Positions 1-11,429 of a DNA stretch of 64,000 nucleotides are shown piece by piece. The stretch covers positions 487,408 to 551,407 of the forward strand of contig CACRXP010000153.1 in the NCBI GenBank assembly GCA_902702965.1, in the 5' to 3' direction. Source of the stretch: Spirometra erinaceieuropaei (taxonomy: Eukaryota; Platyhelminthes; Cestoda; Diphyllobothriidea; Diphyllobothriidae). How positions within the stretch are numbered: the first letter of the stretch is position 1; each line of letters begins with the position of its first letter. Under the pieces are notes generated by a model. The model worked only from the letters and a program-made list of their open reading frames with translations, did no database searches and had not been told where the DNA came from. The translations under genes and the position numbers were made by a program.

Positions 1-1560
1 GGCTACTTTTTGGAGGTGACGGTTTTCGTGATCAGTTGGTCCTCATATAACCCAACATTCAAAATGATTAGAAAGGCTTCATTGAATTTCACCCCAGGGT
101 ATCTAATGACATTCTGTTTTGGCTATCATCCTCTACTTGCAATTTTTTTCCGCTCCTGTTTTAGGCATTTCGAGAGCGTTGAGTGACTGATAAAGTACTG
201 ACAGTCCGACTTAGAGCGTTCCACTTCATGTGGCCGCTAAGGCATTATCTCGCACGACAGATCGCAGCCACTAGAATAAGATCTGGGCATTTAATAGATG
301 TGCAACTCGGGAAACCTTAATCGAAATTCGTAAATGGGCTTTGACCCGGAAACATTTGTAGAATGGGGTTACAATATTAATGCAATTGAACATTAAACAT
401 ATGACAATTCAGTTACTTCAGGTTGTGAGCTTTTGAATGAACGTATTTTCAGCCGCCCGTTAAAACTGCCGACTGTACATAGGACACTTAAAATTATGCT
501 ATTTTTACTCATTTTCGTTCCATGTAATATACGTACAAATGTATGTCCCGGAAAACTTGCACAAATATATCAGTTGTTTTATCTATGTGGTAGACAATTA
601 CGCGTTCTCAAAATTGCGTACTGTATTCGCGTTCAGGTTCCTGAAAGTCAGCATCGGGTTTTGGAACATCGTGGACATGTGATGTCGTGCTCTATATTAC
701 TGTCGTCGGTTGACATCCACAGGCATGTAATGAGTGTGCACGCATATGGGCAATGCGTCCAAGTCGATGACTGCCCGGTTGCAGGGCATTTAAAGAGTAA
801 TTGTCAAGGCTAATACAAGACTGCCTACCACCCTCCTGGTCCTTCAGTCGTGTTCGCGTCTGGGCAGTATAATTTGTTGTTGGGCAAAATCTTGGTGAAC
901 GGTTTGTTGTGGTGTGGTGGAATGTCGAGATGAGGATCCCTCCGTGATAGCCAACCGCGCCCCTCTAGCCTCTAATCTGCTTGGATTTGTGTTGACATTA
1001 GACTTATCTATGGATAAGGAGAAGGCAGTACGTTAGACAATATACCAATCGAATCTCAATTAAAATTAATTTAAGCTCAATTCAATGTCATTGCCTCAAT
1101 TTACTGTGCTAAAAATGGTGGATAATGCCGGCAACAACGGTCGAAGCTGATGCCGGTGGCACTTACAATTTCAACGCGAACAACATGATCAATAACTTAC
1201 TGCATTTAAATTCACGTCCGTACCGCTTCGTGTAAGATGGCCTTACATGAATTTTTTGACGCTATGTCTTCAAGATGCGTCTTTTCAATCTGCGTGCAAG
1301 CGTAAACTGCAAAGTCACGCGATCTGCAGTGCGATAAATGACAATTATTGAAACAAGCTATACCAGCATTAGCAGAATAGATGCACATTTTATGTTGGAC
1401 ATGCCGTCTAATTTAAAAATTTTAACTTCTCTAATACTCATTCTTCTATCGAAAATTATAACTTTCAATACAAACACGCAAGCGAGAGAAAATTATGGTC
1501 CCCCGGTTTATGTTATTATTTGTAAAGTCAAAAAGAAGTCGAGAGTCATAAACGGGTAAA
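1..1560. other. No supportable gene
   Basis: This is AT-rich DNA. The longest open frame is 126 codons at 433-813 (+). It has no recognisable motif, no signal peptide and no exon-like codon bias, so I read it as chance. I see no repeat shared with the rest of the window. Confidence 0.4.
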
Positions 1561-1699
1561 AACACCTTTGATATACACGTGAAATACTAAGGATATTAGA
1601 AACGCCATATCAAAAAAATTTAAAAAATCGTTTCATAAACCCCTAATATGTTATGTTCGAAAATGGGATTTTTCGATAAAGTAATAAGAGAAAGAAATT

Positions 1700-2770
1700 T
1701 TGCAAATACATTCCAAAAAAGCAAGAGGACTCAGTCGGGAAAATGCGCAATTAAAAGACAGTTAATTTTTGAATGGTTAATATCTACGGCAGTCGTATAC
1801 GCGTAAAACACGTGCTTTTTAATAATCGTCCGGTTCCAAATTGCATCTTTAAATTTTGTGCACGATGATATGTACCTCTCCATCAAAAAATGTGTAATTA
1901 TGTCTACTAACTCATCAAATTTGTATTTAAATCTCATCGTATGAATAGGTTTCTGAAGATTCCAAATGAAGTAGAAAACATTGCTTCAAGTTACGGAAAA
2001 AATATATTAATCATATACGATTCCATTCTGCTGAGGTTTATAAGCATAACATTTTTGCAAATATTTATGCGAAACATAGTTCATGCCCTCAGTTTTACTG
2101 TCTTATGTACATTTAAAACAAATCAAGATTTGTGACAATTCCTATATCAATAATCAGAAAATGAGGTGGCGAGCACCTAAAGTTGGCAATAAATTCTCCT
2201 CGGGCCTGTACAGTTTTCGGCGGCTGAAAAGTCTTTTGATCTGTGCAGTCAATCACTTAACTGTATGAGCAAATCTATATCAGAAAAATAAAAAAATCGA
2301 TTTGGAAATCCTTAATACGGTAATTTCGCAAAGATGTGATTTTCCGGTAAATTAATTTTGCAAGAAATATTTTTACGAGCGGTCTTATACTCAGAATAAA
2401 TATTCAATTTAATGATTATCAGGCGCCAACTTGCATATGTAAATGTTCTTCTCGATGAAAAGGGTCCCTAAGATCAAAGGGCATTTAAATATAATAGAGA
2501 TATCGAGGTTATTAATTGTGCATTAAGATATTATCTTATTAATACATTTGCGAAGATTCCTAATTAAGAAGAAAGCATTGTCCGAAGTTACTGCAAAATA
2601 TGTGAAACATGCATGATGGCGTCTTAGCGACACATAAAAATGTTATTATCATAAAAGGAAACGTATACAGAAAACACAACTGCAGAACAGATTTAAAAGT
2701 AATCGGAAACTGAAATGCACTGGGATTAAAACGTATACCATATCTTTAAGCATTCAACTTAGGGAAAAAA
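1700..2770 (-). repeat. R1 composite repeat, copy a: distal AT-rich part
   Basis: On the minus strand, 2,280-2,770 aligns by eye with 37,050-37,610 (+). Shared landmarks in the same order include a CTGCAGTT..TTTTCTGTATAC block, a GTCGCTAAGA block, TATAAGACCG and AAAATCACATCT. The stretch 1,730-2,060 looks like a second, weaker copy of the same unit, for example AAGATTCCAAATGAAGTAGAAA versus AAGATTCCTAATTAAGAAGAAA. It directly abuts the rest of R1a. No coding potential is seen. This is probably the noncoding end of a larger mobile element. Confidence 0.6.
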
Positions 2771-2779
2771 TAAATCGTC

Positions 2780-3905
2780 GAAACGGAGTATACAGAAGGC
2801 GACTTGGTTTATTTTCCCTATAGAGTGTTGGTCAGATTGAGCGGGCATCGATAACATACGGAAAAATTCGTATCATTTAAGCAGCCATTGTGAAGAAAGT
2901 GCGGATGTTGTGGACGATAGAAAAAACTGCTTTTGAAAATCGAATCTACCTGAATAGATAATCAGGAAATACTTCTGCACGTTAATTAATAATAGAACCT
3001 GCATTTAAAAGTCTTTTAACTGAGAACGCTTTTCAAATATTCAGTTGACATTTACCAATATTGTTTATTGTTGAACACTTGTGAAATGCAGCCAGATAAG
3101 TTCGTGGGCTTCCGTGATGACCAATTGGCCGTGCAGATATTTTGCCTTTTTGAACCAGGTGAATTTATCCTGTCAAACTGAATTCTAGTATTTAAGCTGC
3201 ATCAGCTGTCTCATCAACGATCAAAAACGTGCATATTTGCACACCCAAAAACATGCTCGTAGAACGGCACGTCAGCCGCTGCATTCTATGAATACAGCAG
3301 ACCATGAGGAGGATAATGCACGATAACATCCTCCGCCACTGTCCATATGCATCCAAAAACCGAGTTTGAACAAAGCTTCTCCAACATCACTAACTAACGT
3401 TCTGCTTATGGACCTCAACGATTTGCTGTGCTGATTCTTCTAGAATGTGAAACAGTTCTCTGTTCAGGAGTGACCAACTAAACGCATCAACAAGTTATAG
3501 GGGGCTGTATAGTCAGGCCAAGTTAACAATGAAGGGTAATCTATGCATACGCATTGCCGGTTACCCTTACCAAATAAACTACATCAAATGAAAATCAACC
3601 TGCAAAACATACCTTGAGCTAACGCGTTCTAGTTTTAATTGGTGATATCGAGAAACTGCTGTTGGGCGTGAACACAGTTAGAAATATAAACAGTTAGTGT
3701 TATAGACCTCACTCAGGATGATTTACTGCACAGACTTCAGTCACACATATATGTATATCACCTGCTCATTGCGAGTTGATTATGTTTGATTTCCAATCAC
3801 TGAATGAGCCCGCAAACTAACTGAATACTGGGTCGTTTACTCTCGTCGACCTAGGAGCTTGGTAATGTATGCAGCCCTGTAATTGCAAAAATTCGTGCTA
3901 TGGTG
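2780..3905 (-). repeat. R1 composite repeat, copy a: central part
   Basis: The reverse complement matches 34,900-36,130 (+) along its length, and matches the second internal unit at 36,180-37,010. A third match in the same orientation lies at 22,820-23,400. Landmarks are TCCTCCGCCACTGTC followed by ATATGCATCCAAA, TAGAATGTGAAACAGTT, and CTAGGTCGACGAG. No open frame survives. It lies directly downstream of the reverse-transcriptase relic at 3,911-4,725 on the same strand. It may therefore be the 3' part of that element, but I see no GIY-YIG motif in it. Confidence 0.65.
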
Positions 3906-3910
3906 CAATA

Positions 3911-4725
3911 TTACGTCAAAGAAATCTGCCCTGGACTGACAGAGAGGCCGACTAGGGGCCGAGAGCCATTGCGTCCGTAGACACATGCTGATAGAAGATA
4001 TCGTCCCCGTACTACGTAGACGACAAGGTCATTAATGGCATCTGGTAATATTGACTTCTCTAATTTGCCAATAAAATTATTTGCAAGGAACTGTCCAAGA
4101 GGTGATCGCATGGCCACGCCATTTAATTGTCTGTATAGTTGAACATTGCACGAAAACTGGACATTTTGTGCACGTCCGTAGTTCTTTTAGCGTTTTACTG
4201 GCATGCCTATAGGTAATTCGTGTCACGAATAATATCATAAAGATAATTTACTGTTTCTGACACGGGTACGCTGGTAAACAGCGATCATACATTTAGTAAT
4301 GGCATCCTCCGTCCGCCAACGTTAATATTTTTGATAGTTTCAACGAACTCAAAGGAGTCTTTCAGATTTCGAGGGAACGGATTACCTTGCTGTAGTTTCA
4401 GTCTATCCACTAACCATTTTGCAACGGTGCGATAGGGCGAATTCCTCATATCCAACATTAGACGTAGGGGCAGCCCTTGTCTGTGGATTTTAGGAAGATC
4501 ATGCATTCTTGGTATTGTCGTGCCCACCAGACTCACTCGCCTGTACTCTTTACTAGACAAATAACCTTTTTTGCAGAGATCTCTGAGAATAATCATCAAC
4601 GGACACTCGACAGACTCTGTGTGATCCTCAACCTTTTCGGATTTCGAAAACTTGGAAAGATCCGACAGTATTACCCCTAGTTTCGCCGCATCGTCTGTTT
4701 ATCGTGCGAACATTTGTTTTCAATA
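3911..4725 (-). pseudogene. Penelope-like reverse transcriptase relic
   Basis: This is the decayed reverse transcriptase of a PLE in several frames. The segment 4,285-4,599 encodes a PLE fingers region with the signature IPRMHDLPKIHRQGLPLR followed by NSPYRTVAKWL. The upstream stretch to about 4,725 keeps the same frame. Then 3,911-4,140 encodes LYRQLNGVAMRSPLGQ and FLANNFIGKLEK, equivalent to the conserved G-x-PMGSPL block. The catalytic aspartates remain as GDDIF near 4,000, but a frameshift separates them from the preceding YVV. An active enzyme has YVDD and MGSPL, while here the glycine of MGSPL is arginine. It is clearly dead. It joins the R1a repeat. Confidence 0.8.
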
Positions 4726-5239
4726 GTCCCCAACTGCTTACAATGACAGGGAAGATTGTTGGAACTTGACGCCTTGTTTTATAAATGCTAAATCATCATT
4801 GCCTTGTTTGAAGTGATAATATCTTGGCGATTACGAACGGTCCTTAAACTTTGCCCTGCTTCAGGTCGAATTTGAAATAAGGACAACACGCCGACTATTT
4901 CTCGACGAATCTCCTGCCAGGTATTTGTCACGAGCTGACGTTTTACGACTACATGTCCTAGAACAGGTGAAATTAATTGGTTTCATCCGCGTATCTTGAT
5001 GTCTATGGATTCCATTCATTATAACCTATGACAGTCTGCGTAAAACCCCCAAATAAATTACGGGCTAAAATCAAATGTACAAAATGGCTTTTGGTATTCT
5101 GACTTGCCAGCGGGATAGACATACTGCACATAAAAATCCAAGCGTACGGAAATCATATGTCAAAATAGAAAATGTATTCCTTTATCCTTATTGTAAAGCA
5201 GTCAGTTCCGCTTCTTTGACAGTTAAGCCATATCCATGG
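4726..5239. other. Spacer between PLE relic and gene A
   Basis: No gene, repeat or RNA was recognised here. It holds the 3' flank of gene A, which is transcribed leftwards. I did not find a clear AATAAA on the minus strand just below 5,240. Confidence 0.3.
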
Positions 5240-6178
5240 TTACTGAAGACATTCTTTGAAGTGAACATCCAAAAAGCCCCAGCTCAATAATAAATAAACG
5301 TCAGGAGACCACATATCTAACAAGCCTAATAAACTGGAGTTGATGGGTTCATAAGCGCATTTATGAGCATTTGTATGAGAACTGTAAATCTCAACAGAGG
5401 ACAGTCGAATCCTATTTGGCGAGTCAAATTCCCTTTTCCAATAAGTGATATCGAGGGTCGCCTTTAATGACAAGTTGGGTATAATGAAATTAAAACATCC
5501 GATATCTCTCCAGAAGTTTGTAACTATTTTCTGGGGTCGTTCCTAAGAAAAAGTATTATGCAATTCATAATAATTATTATGTTGTGCCAATTACTAGAAA
5601 GTAGTTATAAAATACGAATACATCTCATCTTCACTATCTTACTTGATGTTTGATATGTATTTCGGCATCAGAAAATTGCGATCGGCATGTGTACGGTAGG
5701 TATTTTGCGGGTGCTACATCCCTTAAGAATGTGCAGTCGAAATGTAGGGATGTCTGATGTATGAGCACTTTGAGTTTTAACTGTGAATTATCTGCCAGGG
5801 ATATTACTTTTTCAAAGCCATGACGGTAGGCCTGACGTGCCAGATATTCAGCGACTTCATCGGGAATGATATCTTCGTCATTTCTTGGACATTTCGGTAT
5901 TCCTGAGGATATAAAAGACAAAAGCATTTATAAGTGAGCATTTTGAGGAAAACGACTGTTGTTAAAAGAATGTTTCAGGAATCACTACTATGCAATCGCT
6001 GAACAGGAAACGATCAGTATAGTTAGGATGTAGCAAAGCCAAAGTATTTCCCCAATTTTCTATGCTATATTTCTTATGTGTTGAGGAAGTATGTAAGTCT
6101 TCAAAATTACTCACCCTTTTTGAAAAAACAGCATTCTGCACAATGAAACAAGATGAGAACAGCGATTAGAGGAATCAT
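5240..6178 (-). CDS. Unrecognised secreted cysteine-containing protein, family copy A (3 exons, 208 aa)
   Basis: Exon 1 is 6,178-6,115 (64 nt), exon 2 is 5,902-5,643 (260 nt) and exon 3 is 5,542-5,240 (303 nt with TAA). Donors are g|GTGAGT and caa|GTAAGA. Acceptors are ATATCCTCAG|ga and TTTCTTAG|gaa. Phases are 1 then 0, and the three exons join without a stop. Exon 1 encodes a hydrophobic signal peptide (MIPLIAVLILFHCAECC) ending in a Cys pair. Exon 2 has KCPRNDEDIIP, VAEYLARQA, HFDCTFLRD and YTC. Exon 3 has LKATLDITYWKRE and a C-terminal KECLQ. About seven cysteines remain after cleavage, which suggests disulfides outside the cell. I do not recognise the family. Identical exon lengths and phases in copies B and D are the strongest evidence that it is real. 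Introns are 212 and 100 bp. Confidence 0.82.
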
Positions 6179-9100
6179 TTTTTTGTCAGAGCAATACAGA
6201 TTCACTACTAATATACTATAGCAGTTTCAGTAATTAACCACGTTGGCAGTCAAACTGTCGCACGATCATTGGTCGCACGTGGACATGTGGGCTGACACGC
6301 GTCGCCTGACAGCACATATCTGCCTATAGAATATCGCTCTGAAATAACCAAAGCACAGGTCTGTTTATCCACATATCTAGGTCCACGACGTAATGATCGC
6401 CAGCATGAATGATGTTTATATCCTCAGGTTACTAATATTTAGAAAAAAACCAAATTAATAAGCCGTTAAACACTTATAAGAAGAAATGATGGTGATATCA
6501 TCATCAATTTGCCGAATACGAGCGTTCCAGGATGTTGTGTGGTGCATTAATTTACAATTACGCATGGATATAAACCAGTTGGTGCCAGTTACTTATATAG
6601 ACATAAGTAGGGCCACTGAATCACATATACGCACTGCCGTCCGTCAAAACAACTTTTGATTTTCATTCTACTGCGGTGTTAAGAAACATGTTCTGCGGCC
6701 TATTATCGTCAAAATGCAGAGAATGAACGTTTACTTAATGGAAAACCAACTTTAAAACCTAACATTGTTGGTTGCAGAAATAACTGAGTCTTCAGAAATG
6801 TATATTCGCAATCGCTGAAAATAGTCAACGAGTGTTCAAACACACATCGTCTAAAACCGAACTGGATGTGTTTTATCCGTGTTTAGATTCCCGACACTCT
6901 GCGTCTGGGCAGGATTGTCATTTACTAATTGTTTTCAGCGACCGCTATTGTCGTTCCAACAAAGACGCATTCCGCTTATCTTGATTTGCTCGCCTCTTGT
7001 TATGTAATGGGGGTTTTGGTACTAAATGCTTCATGTTGTGACGCGAAGGATGGTAATTATTCCTTCATAGACTAGCAGGCATACGTATAAATTACAAAGA
7101 AACTTGAGCTACAGTGTGACCTCTGACATTTATTGGAGTAAACGAAACTTAATGCCAAAAATGGGTATCGGTTTCACCTTGGGGGTTACAACTGATTTTG
7201 CAGTTTCGATCAATTTAACTTACCGCGATCTGTTGGAGGTTTTAAGGTTTAGTTCAAATATCTATATAAGATATTACCATAGTCTTCGATTCATTTTTAT
7301 TTACGCACACGTAAGTCTTGTCTTTGTGGGCTTATAGCATAAGCATAACATTTTATGCCTCTTAAAGCGTCTGAGTTATATTTCATGATATCGCTCCTCT
7401 CCCAAAGAAGTGCTCACTGCCATTACGTGACCTCAAATATTTGATGACCACCTAGCTATTCTGAGGAACTTCTGTTATGTTAATATACTTCAAACGCATC
7501 TCTGCATACCTCAGCCCAACACTCCGAGGAAGTAACCTTGATCTCTCAATCAGATTTTAGACGTATACACAACATTTAGTCAGGTTCAACTTGCTGTTTG
7601 AATGATATGTTTAGGCTAACTGACCGTTGTGCAAGTCCGTAAAAATATACCCATTCGCGTGTGTGCATCTTCTGAAAACATAAGCAAGCCTCCTCGGATG
7701 CTGCGTCCAATGAATGCCACATTTATAACAAGTATGCTCGCATTTTCCCATATATGGATCCTTGTCAGTAGTCGAATTTAATTGAAGTCGCATTGTGCGA
7801 TCACAGGTCAAAAAATGATTGTTGTATCCTCGAAGTTACGGCGTATCGTAAATGCAACATGCATACTAGTAAGTATCCGCTCATGTTCGCCTACGTTCGG
7901 CAGTGAAAGACCAATTATTTTTGATTACGCGTAACACCACTGTGGAATAAATTGCCGTCCCTAAAAGAACGTTAAATTCGTATTATTACAAAAGCACTCT
8001 GCGTGACTGAATGGGAAGTATGCGCGCGTTTACGTGTAGTATCAGTAGAGATACATATGGGCAGAAAGTCAAACACTTTAGGTTAAGTTGTACTCCTTCT
8101 AGGAAAAAATAGACCTACCGGCTAAACATTTTTATGTGGGACCATCATTGCAGGGAATTAAATAGTTGTGACACAGAGCAGGACTAGTGGGTCATGAGCA
8201 TAGTATTTTTGTAAACCCTATTGCTTGCAAAGTTACAGACGCTTGAAATGATAGAAATAATGGGAGATATAAACAAATAGAGCTGGGAGGCTTGACAGTG
8301 TTAACCATCAAACAAAACACAATTAGAAGTACAAATCATAGAAATTTCATTGCTGACAAAAACGACCCCAGTTGTCTAAATCACGGTCCGGTAAACGGGG
8401 ATATAATGATCTAGCATAGAGAATATAGGCCAAGCGGCTAGTGACTATTTCTGGCTTGTAAACTGTCCTCGGTCGGCAATAATTCAACTGAATTGGCATT
8501 TACTCCACAGTTTGTAGCAAATTGCGGGCCACTGAATACATAATATCACCGTAGTGTGTGCCTCTATGACAGTTTACACGGTAGATGTGCTGGATCATCA
8601 CTGCGGCTAGATCGGACTCCATTGGGCGTTATTCGGTATGTGTACACCTGACAAATTCCAACGTTGGGGTGCTGTGGGAGGCGCAGATGGTATCTGTGCT
8701 GTCCCCCTGATTCTCCTGGGATATAAAACCCAACTCAGTGTACGTTGTGGACCAGTGAATGTAGCGGTACGATGTGCCAACAACCTGCGCTCACCACCGT
8801 GTAAATTTGGAGGAGGCGAGATTGTGGCATATGCATCGCAGGTTTACTGTAACTTTTAACTCATTAGTGGACAAGTTACTATCACGACCTCACCCTGCTC
8901 GGAAGCACAGGTTGGGCATCGTCGGTAACGACGGTATACCTGTCACCAACTGATTATACGCTTTGACCTCTTAACTCGACCCTGTCACCTAGGTCCGCAA
9001 ACGTGTAAATGTCAGATGACAAAGACATTAACCGATTAATCCTATTTTGCATAAGATATGAGACTCGTTTTCAAGCTTATGACATAATGCAAATTTAGAC

Positions 9101-10037
9101 ATTATGCGGTTGTGCACATCTTTCTATGAAAACAAGCCACTGCAAAAGTACCATACACGCGGCTAGTGATTCTAGGGCGGTCTTTTCTCACGTCTCACTA
9201 GTTGCTGAATCTGCAGTAATTTGTAAATCTAAGAAATGCGCTTGTTTGATGGAAAGATGGAATGTCTCGTCCTGCTGTACTTTGTGTTTCAGTGTACGGA
9301 ATGTTGCTTATTCCTGAAACGTAAGTTCCCTTTTTAGATAACTTAGGACTTTCCAATCTGAGTTAACATAAACAGAGAAGTCTAAGCGTGTGAGGTGCCG
9401 ATTAATCTTAATGCAATGGTCTTACATTGTTTGTCAAATAAATTTCATGTATGTTTAACGCGGACCGCTTATGTCCTACCGGCCGTAAGGTGTCTGGCCA
9501 GCTTAATTAAGTGTAAGTAGCCTTATTGAAAACGATAAATTATCTGCTTTCGTGCATTATGAGCACTTGAGATTGCTCTGTAGTTATAGCTCTCTTTTAT
9601 TCTTTCTAAAAACCGGCAGCAAAATAACAGACGGATGACACAAAATAAATCATTTAAATTAATTGCCACATTGGACAACAAAGTCTGGCGAATAACCTCC
9701 CACATTTTTCGAAAAGATACGTGAAGAGCTTAACTTATCTCGCAAATAGGCGCTTATCGTTTTGGTGGCTGTCTGACAGCCAAGTAAAGTGAGCACTGCT
9801 TACCTGCGGACTACTTCCTGGAAAGACTTATAATTGTGTGACTCGGGTTTGGTCAAAAAGCCGAAACGTACGCGTTGAAGGTATGAAGCCGTAAACAGCA
9901 GAAGTCTATGTGATACGAATGCTGGGAATGGAGATTACTGGATAGTGGAAACTCGTATGCTTATCAATCGTTATGTCTGAGATAGACCTTCCTATTTGTA
10001 ACTGGATTACCAGTTTCCTGCATATCCGTGTTTCCAG
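6179..10037. other. Region between divergent copies A and B
   Basis: No clear gene was found. I searched this side for the missing signal-peptide exon of copy B and found no 64-nt exon ending in a donor in phase 1. An open frame at 7,104-7,337 (+) has weak exon-3-like spacing and is treated as a finding. The rest is AT-rich with short chance frames only. Confidence 0.35.
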
Positions 10038-10733
10038 AAGTGCCCAAATGCCCGCGAAATGAGGACGATATCATCCCCAGTGAGGTCGCCGAATACCTGG
10101 TGCGACGAGCATATCAACGCCGTCTATGGAAAGGGCTGCCAAGTGAACGAGCGCGCCTTATCTTCCAAATAATAATCGCGCAGTCATCGTTTCTCTTTGA
10201 ATGCGCATTTTCCCGTGACATATCGCCTGCAAGATACGTACAGTACACATGTATATCTCAAACTCCCAACGTTCAAATTCATGTATACAAAGAGGTAAGC
10301 AAAAGGATGGAACCAGAAGTTCATACCATGTCAGAAAATTTTACACGAATTTCTACGTGCATAATGCTTTATCCTCCTGTTTGTTATTGTACTCATGCTT
10401 TCATACTATGAACATATTTCTTTTTTTCAGAGTTTGCAATCGGGAATGCGTAGTGGTTTCCGAAAATTTGGAAGATATTTTATATTTAATCTACCTGGTG
10501 CATCATAAAAGGCAACTATCGATATAACATATTGGAAAAAGGAAAACAACCTCCCAAATATGATTCGATTGTCTTACCTGGAAATTTGTGATACAGTTTC
10601 AAATTTTGCACAATGTGCTTATGAATTCGTTAACGCGGATTTATTAAAACTGTCAAAAATGAATGCTAAAGACTTGTATTGGTTTCTAAGGCGGGGTTTC
10701 CTGACCTTTCAAATAGTAGATTGTAATCAGTAA
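10038..10733 (+). pseudogene. Family copy B: exons 2 and 3 with a nonsense codon
   Basis: Exon 2 is 10,038-10,294 (257 nt, acceptor GTGTTTCCAG|aa, donor gag|GTAAGC). Exon 3 is 10,431-10,733 (303 nt, acceptor TTTTTTTCAG|agt). Phases and lengths match copy D exactly. Exon 2 keeps VPKCPRNEDDIIPSEVAEYL, FECAF and YVQYTC. Exon 3 reads well, KATIDITYWKKENNLPNMIRL to VDCNQ, but 10,506-10,508 is TAA where A and C have a leucine codon (TTA/CTT-type). A single T-to-A change explains it. No exon 1 was found in the 3.8 kb upstream. A recent pseudogene is likely. A truncated product ending 25 codons into exon 3 is the alternative. Confidence 0.78.
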
Positions 10734-11164
10734 CTATTAGCAGTAGAAAACTTTGCAAGTCATAAGGCAGACAACTTTCTTGAATAATAATAGAATTAAA
10801 ATGTACCTCATAATATGGCATTTTCTTTTTGCGCGTTACTGTCTCCAAGCAGGTGACTCATGTGCACCATTCCCAATAGGAAGTTAAAGAATTGACGACA
10901 CTTCCGAAAACCTGGCCTCTGCTGGTGAACTTCCGTGTCATTCAGATCATTTTATCGAGAGGTCGCAGTCCAAATTTAAATGCCGGAATAGAGCCAACTG
11001 TTAAAATTGTCCATAGTTCAAAACGACTGACAGCTAGCGTGTGGACAAACGGACTGCATGGTTATAGAAACGAATAAGGAAGTTCCATGTACAATTTATT
11101 GAGAGGATGCGACATCAGTAAGCAGACGTTTATTCGCTTGACGGTGTTCATTCTCACTCAGTAA
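10734..11164. other. 3' flank of copy B
   Basis: This is AT-rich spacer with no recognisable feature. A canonical AATAAA is not seen in the first 150 bases after the copy B stop. Confidence 0.3.
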
Positions 11165-11420
11165 TATCGGCGAACTGCTTGTGCCTTACGCGCTTCGCAA
11201 ATACCGTCAGAGGATGGACCGAGAGAAGACGAGGTATTGCGAGTTCATGGACGAGAACGGTGCTAAACTGCTTCACCTGCGGATGGCCCAATGAACTCAC
11301 GAAGCCACACCAGAGAATGAGTTACATCGGCCGCCTGTTCCAACGTCACCTGAAAACGACAAGCTGGTATACCACCTGTTGCGAGGGAGTCGACAGAGGA
11401 TCGAATTGGGGTGTTAATGC
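11165..11420 (+). pseudogene. GC-rich exon-like stretch, unrecognised
   Basis: A good acceptor (TTCATTCTCACTCAG, ending about 11,161) precedes a stretch whose frame reads NIGELLVPYALRKYRQ and continues with RMDREKTRYCEFMDENGAK. Third positions are strongly G/C, unlike the flanks, and the composition is charged and helical. After LHLRMAQ a TGA follows near 11,293. The same frame then continues as THEATPENELHRPPVP, to about 11,405. Either the exon ends at the TGA as a terminal exon, or this is a broken coding sequence with one nonsense change. I do not recognise it. It may belong to a retroelement or to a host gene fragment. Confidence 0.35.
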
Positions 11421-11429
11421 ACAAACCTC

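Noticed and set aside
433..813. 126-codon open frame with several cysteines
   Set aside because: No signal peptide, motif, paralogue or splice context; frames of this length are expected by chance in 64 kb.
7008..7055. Possible missing signal-peptide exon of copy B (hydrophobic stretch ending in Cys-Cys)
   Set aside because: It has no GT donor in phase 1 at the right place and its length does not match the 64-nt exon of copies A and D.
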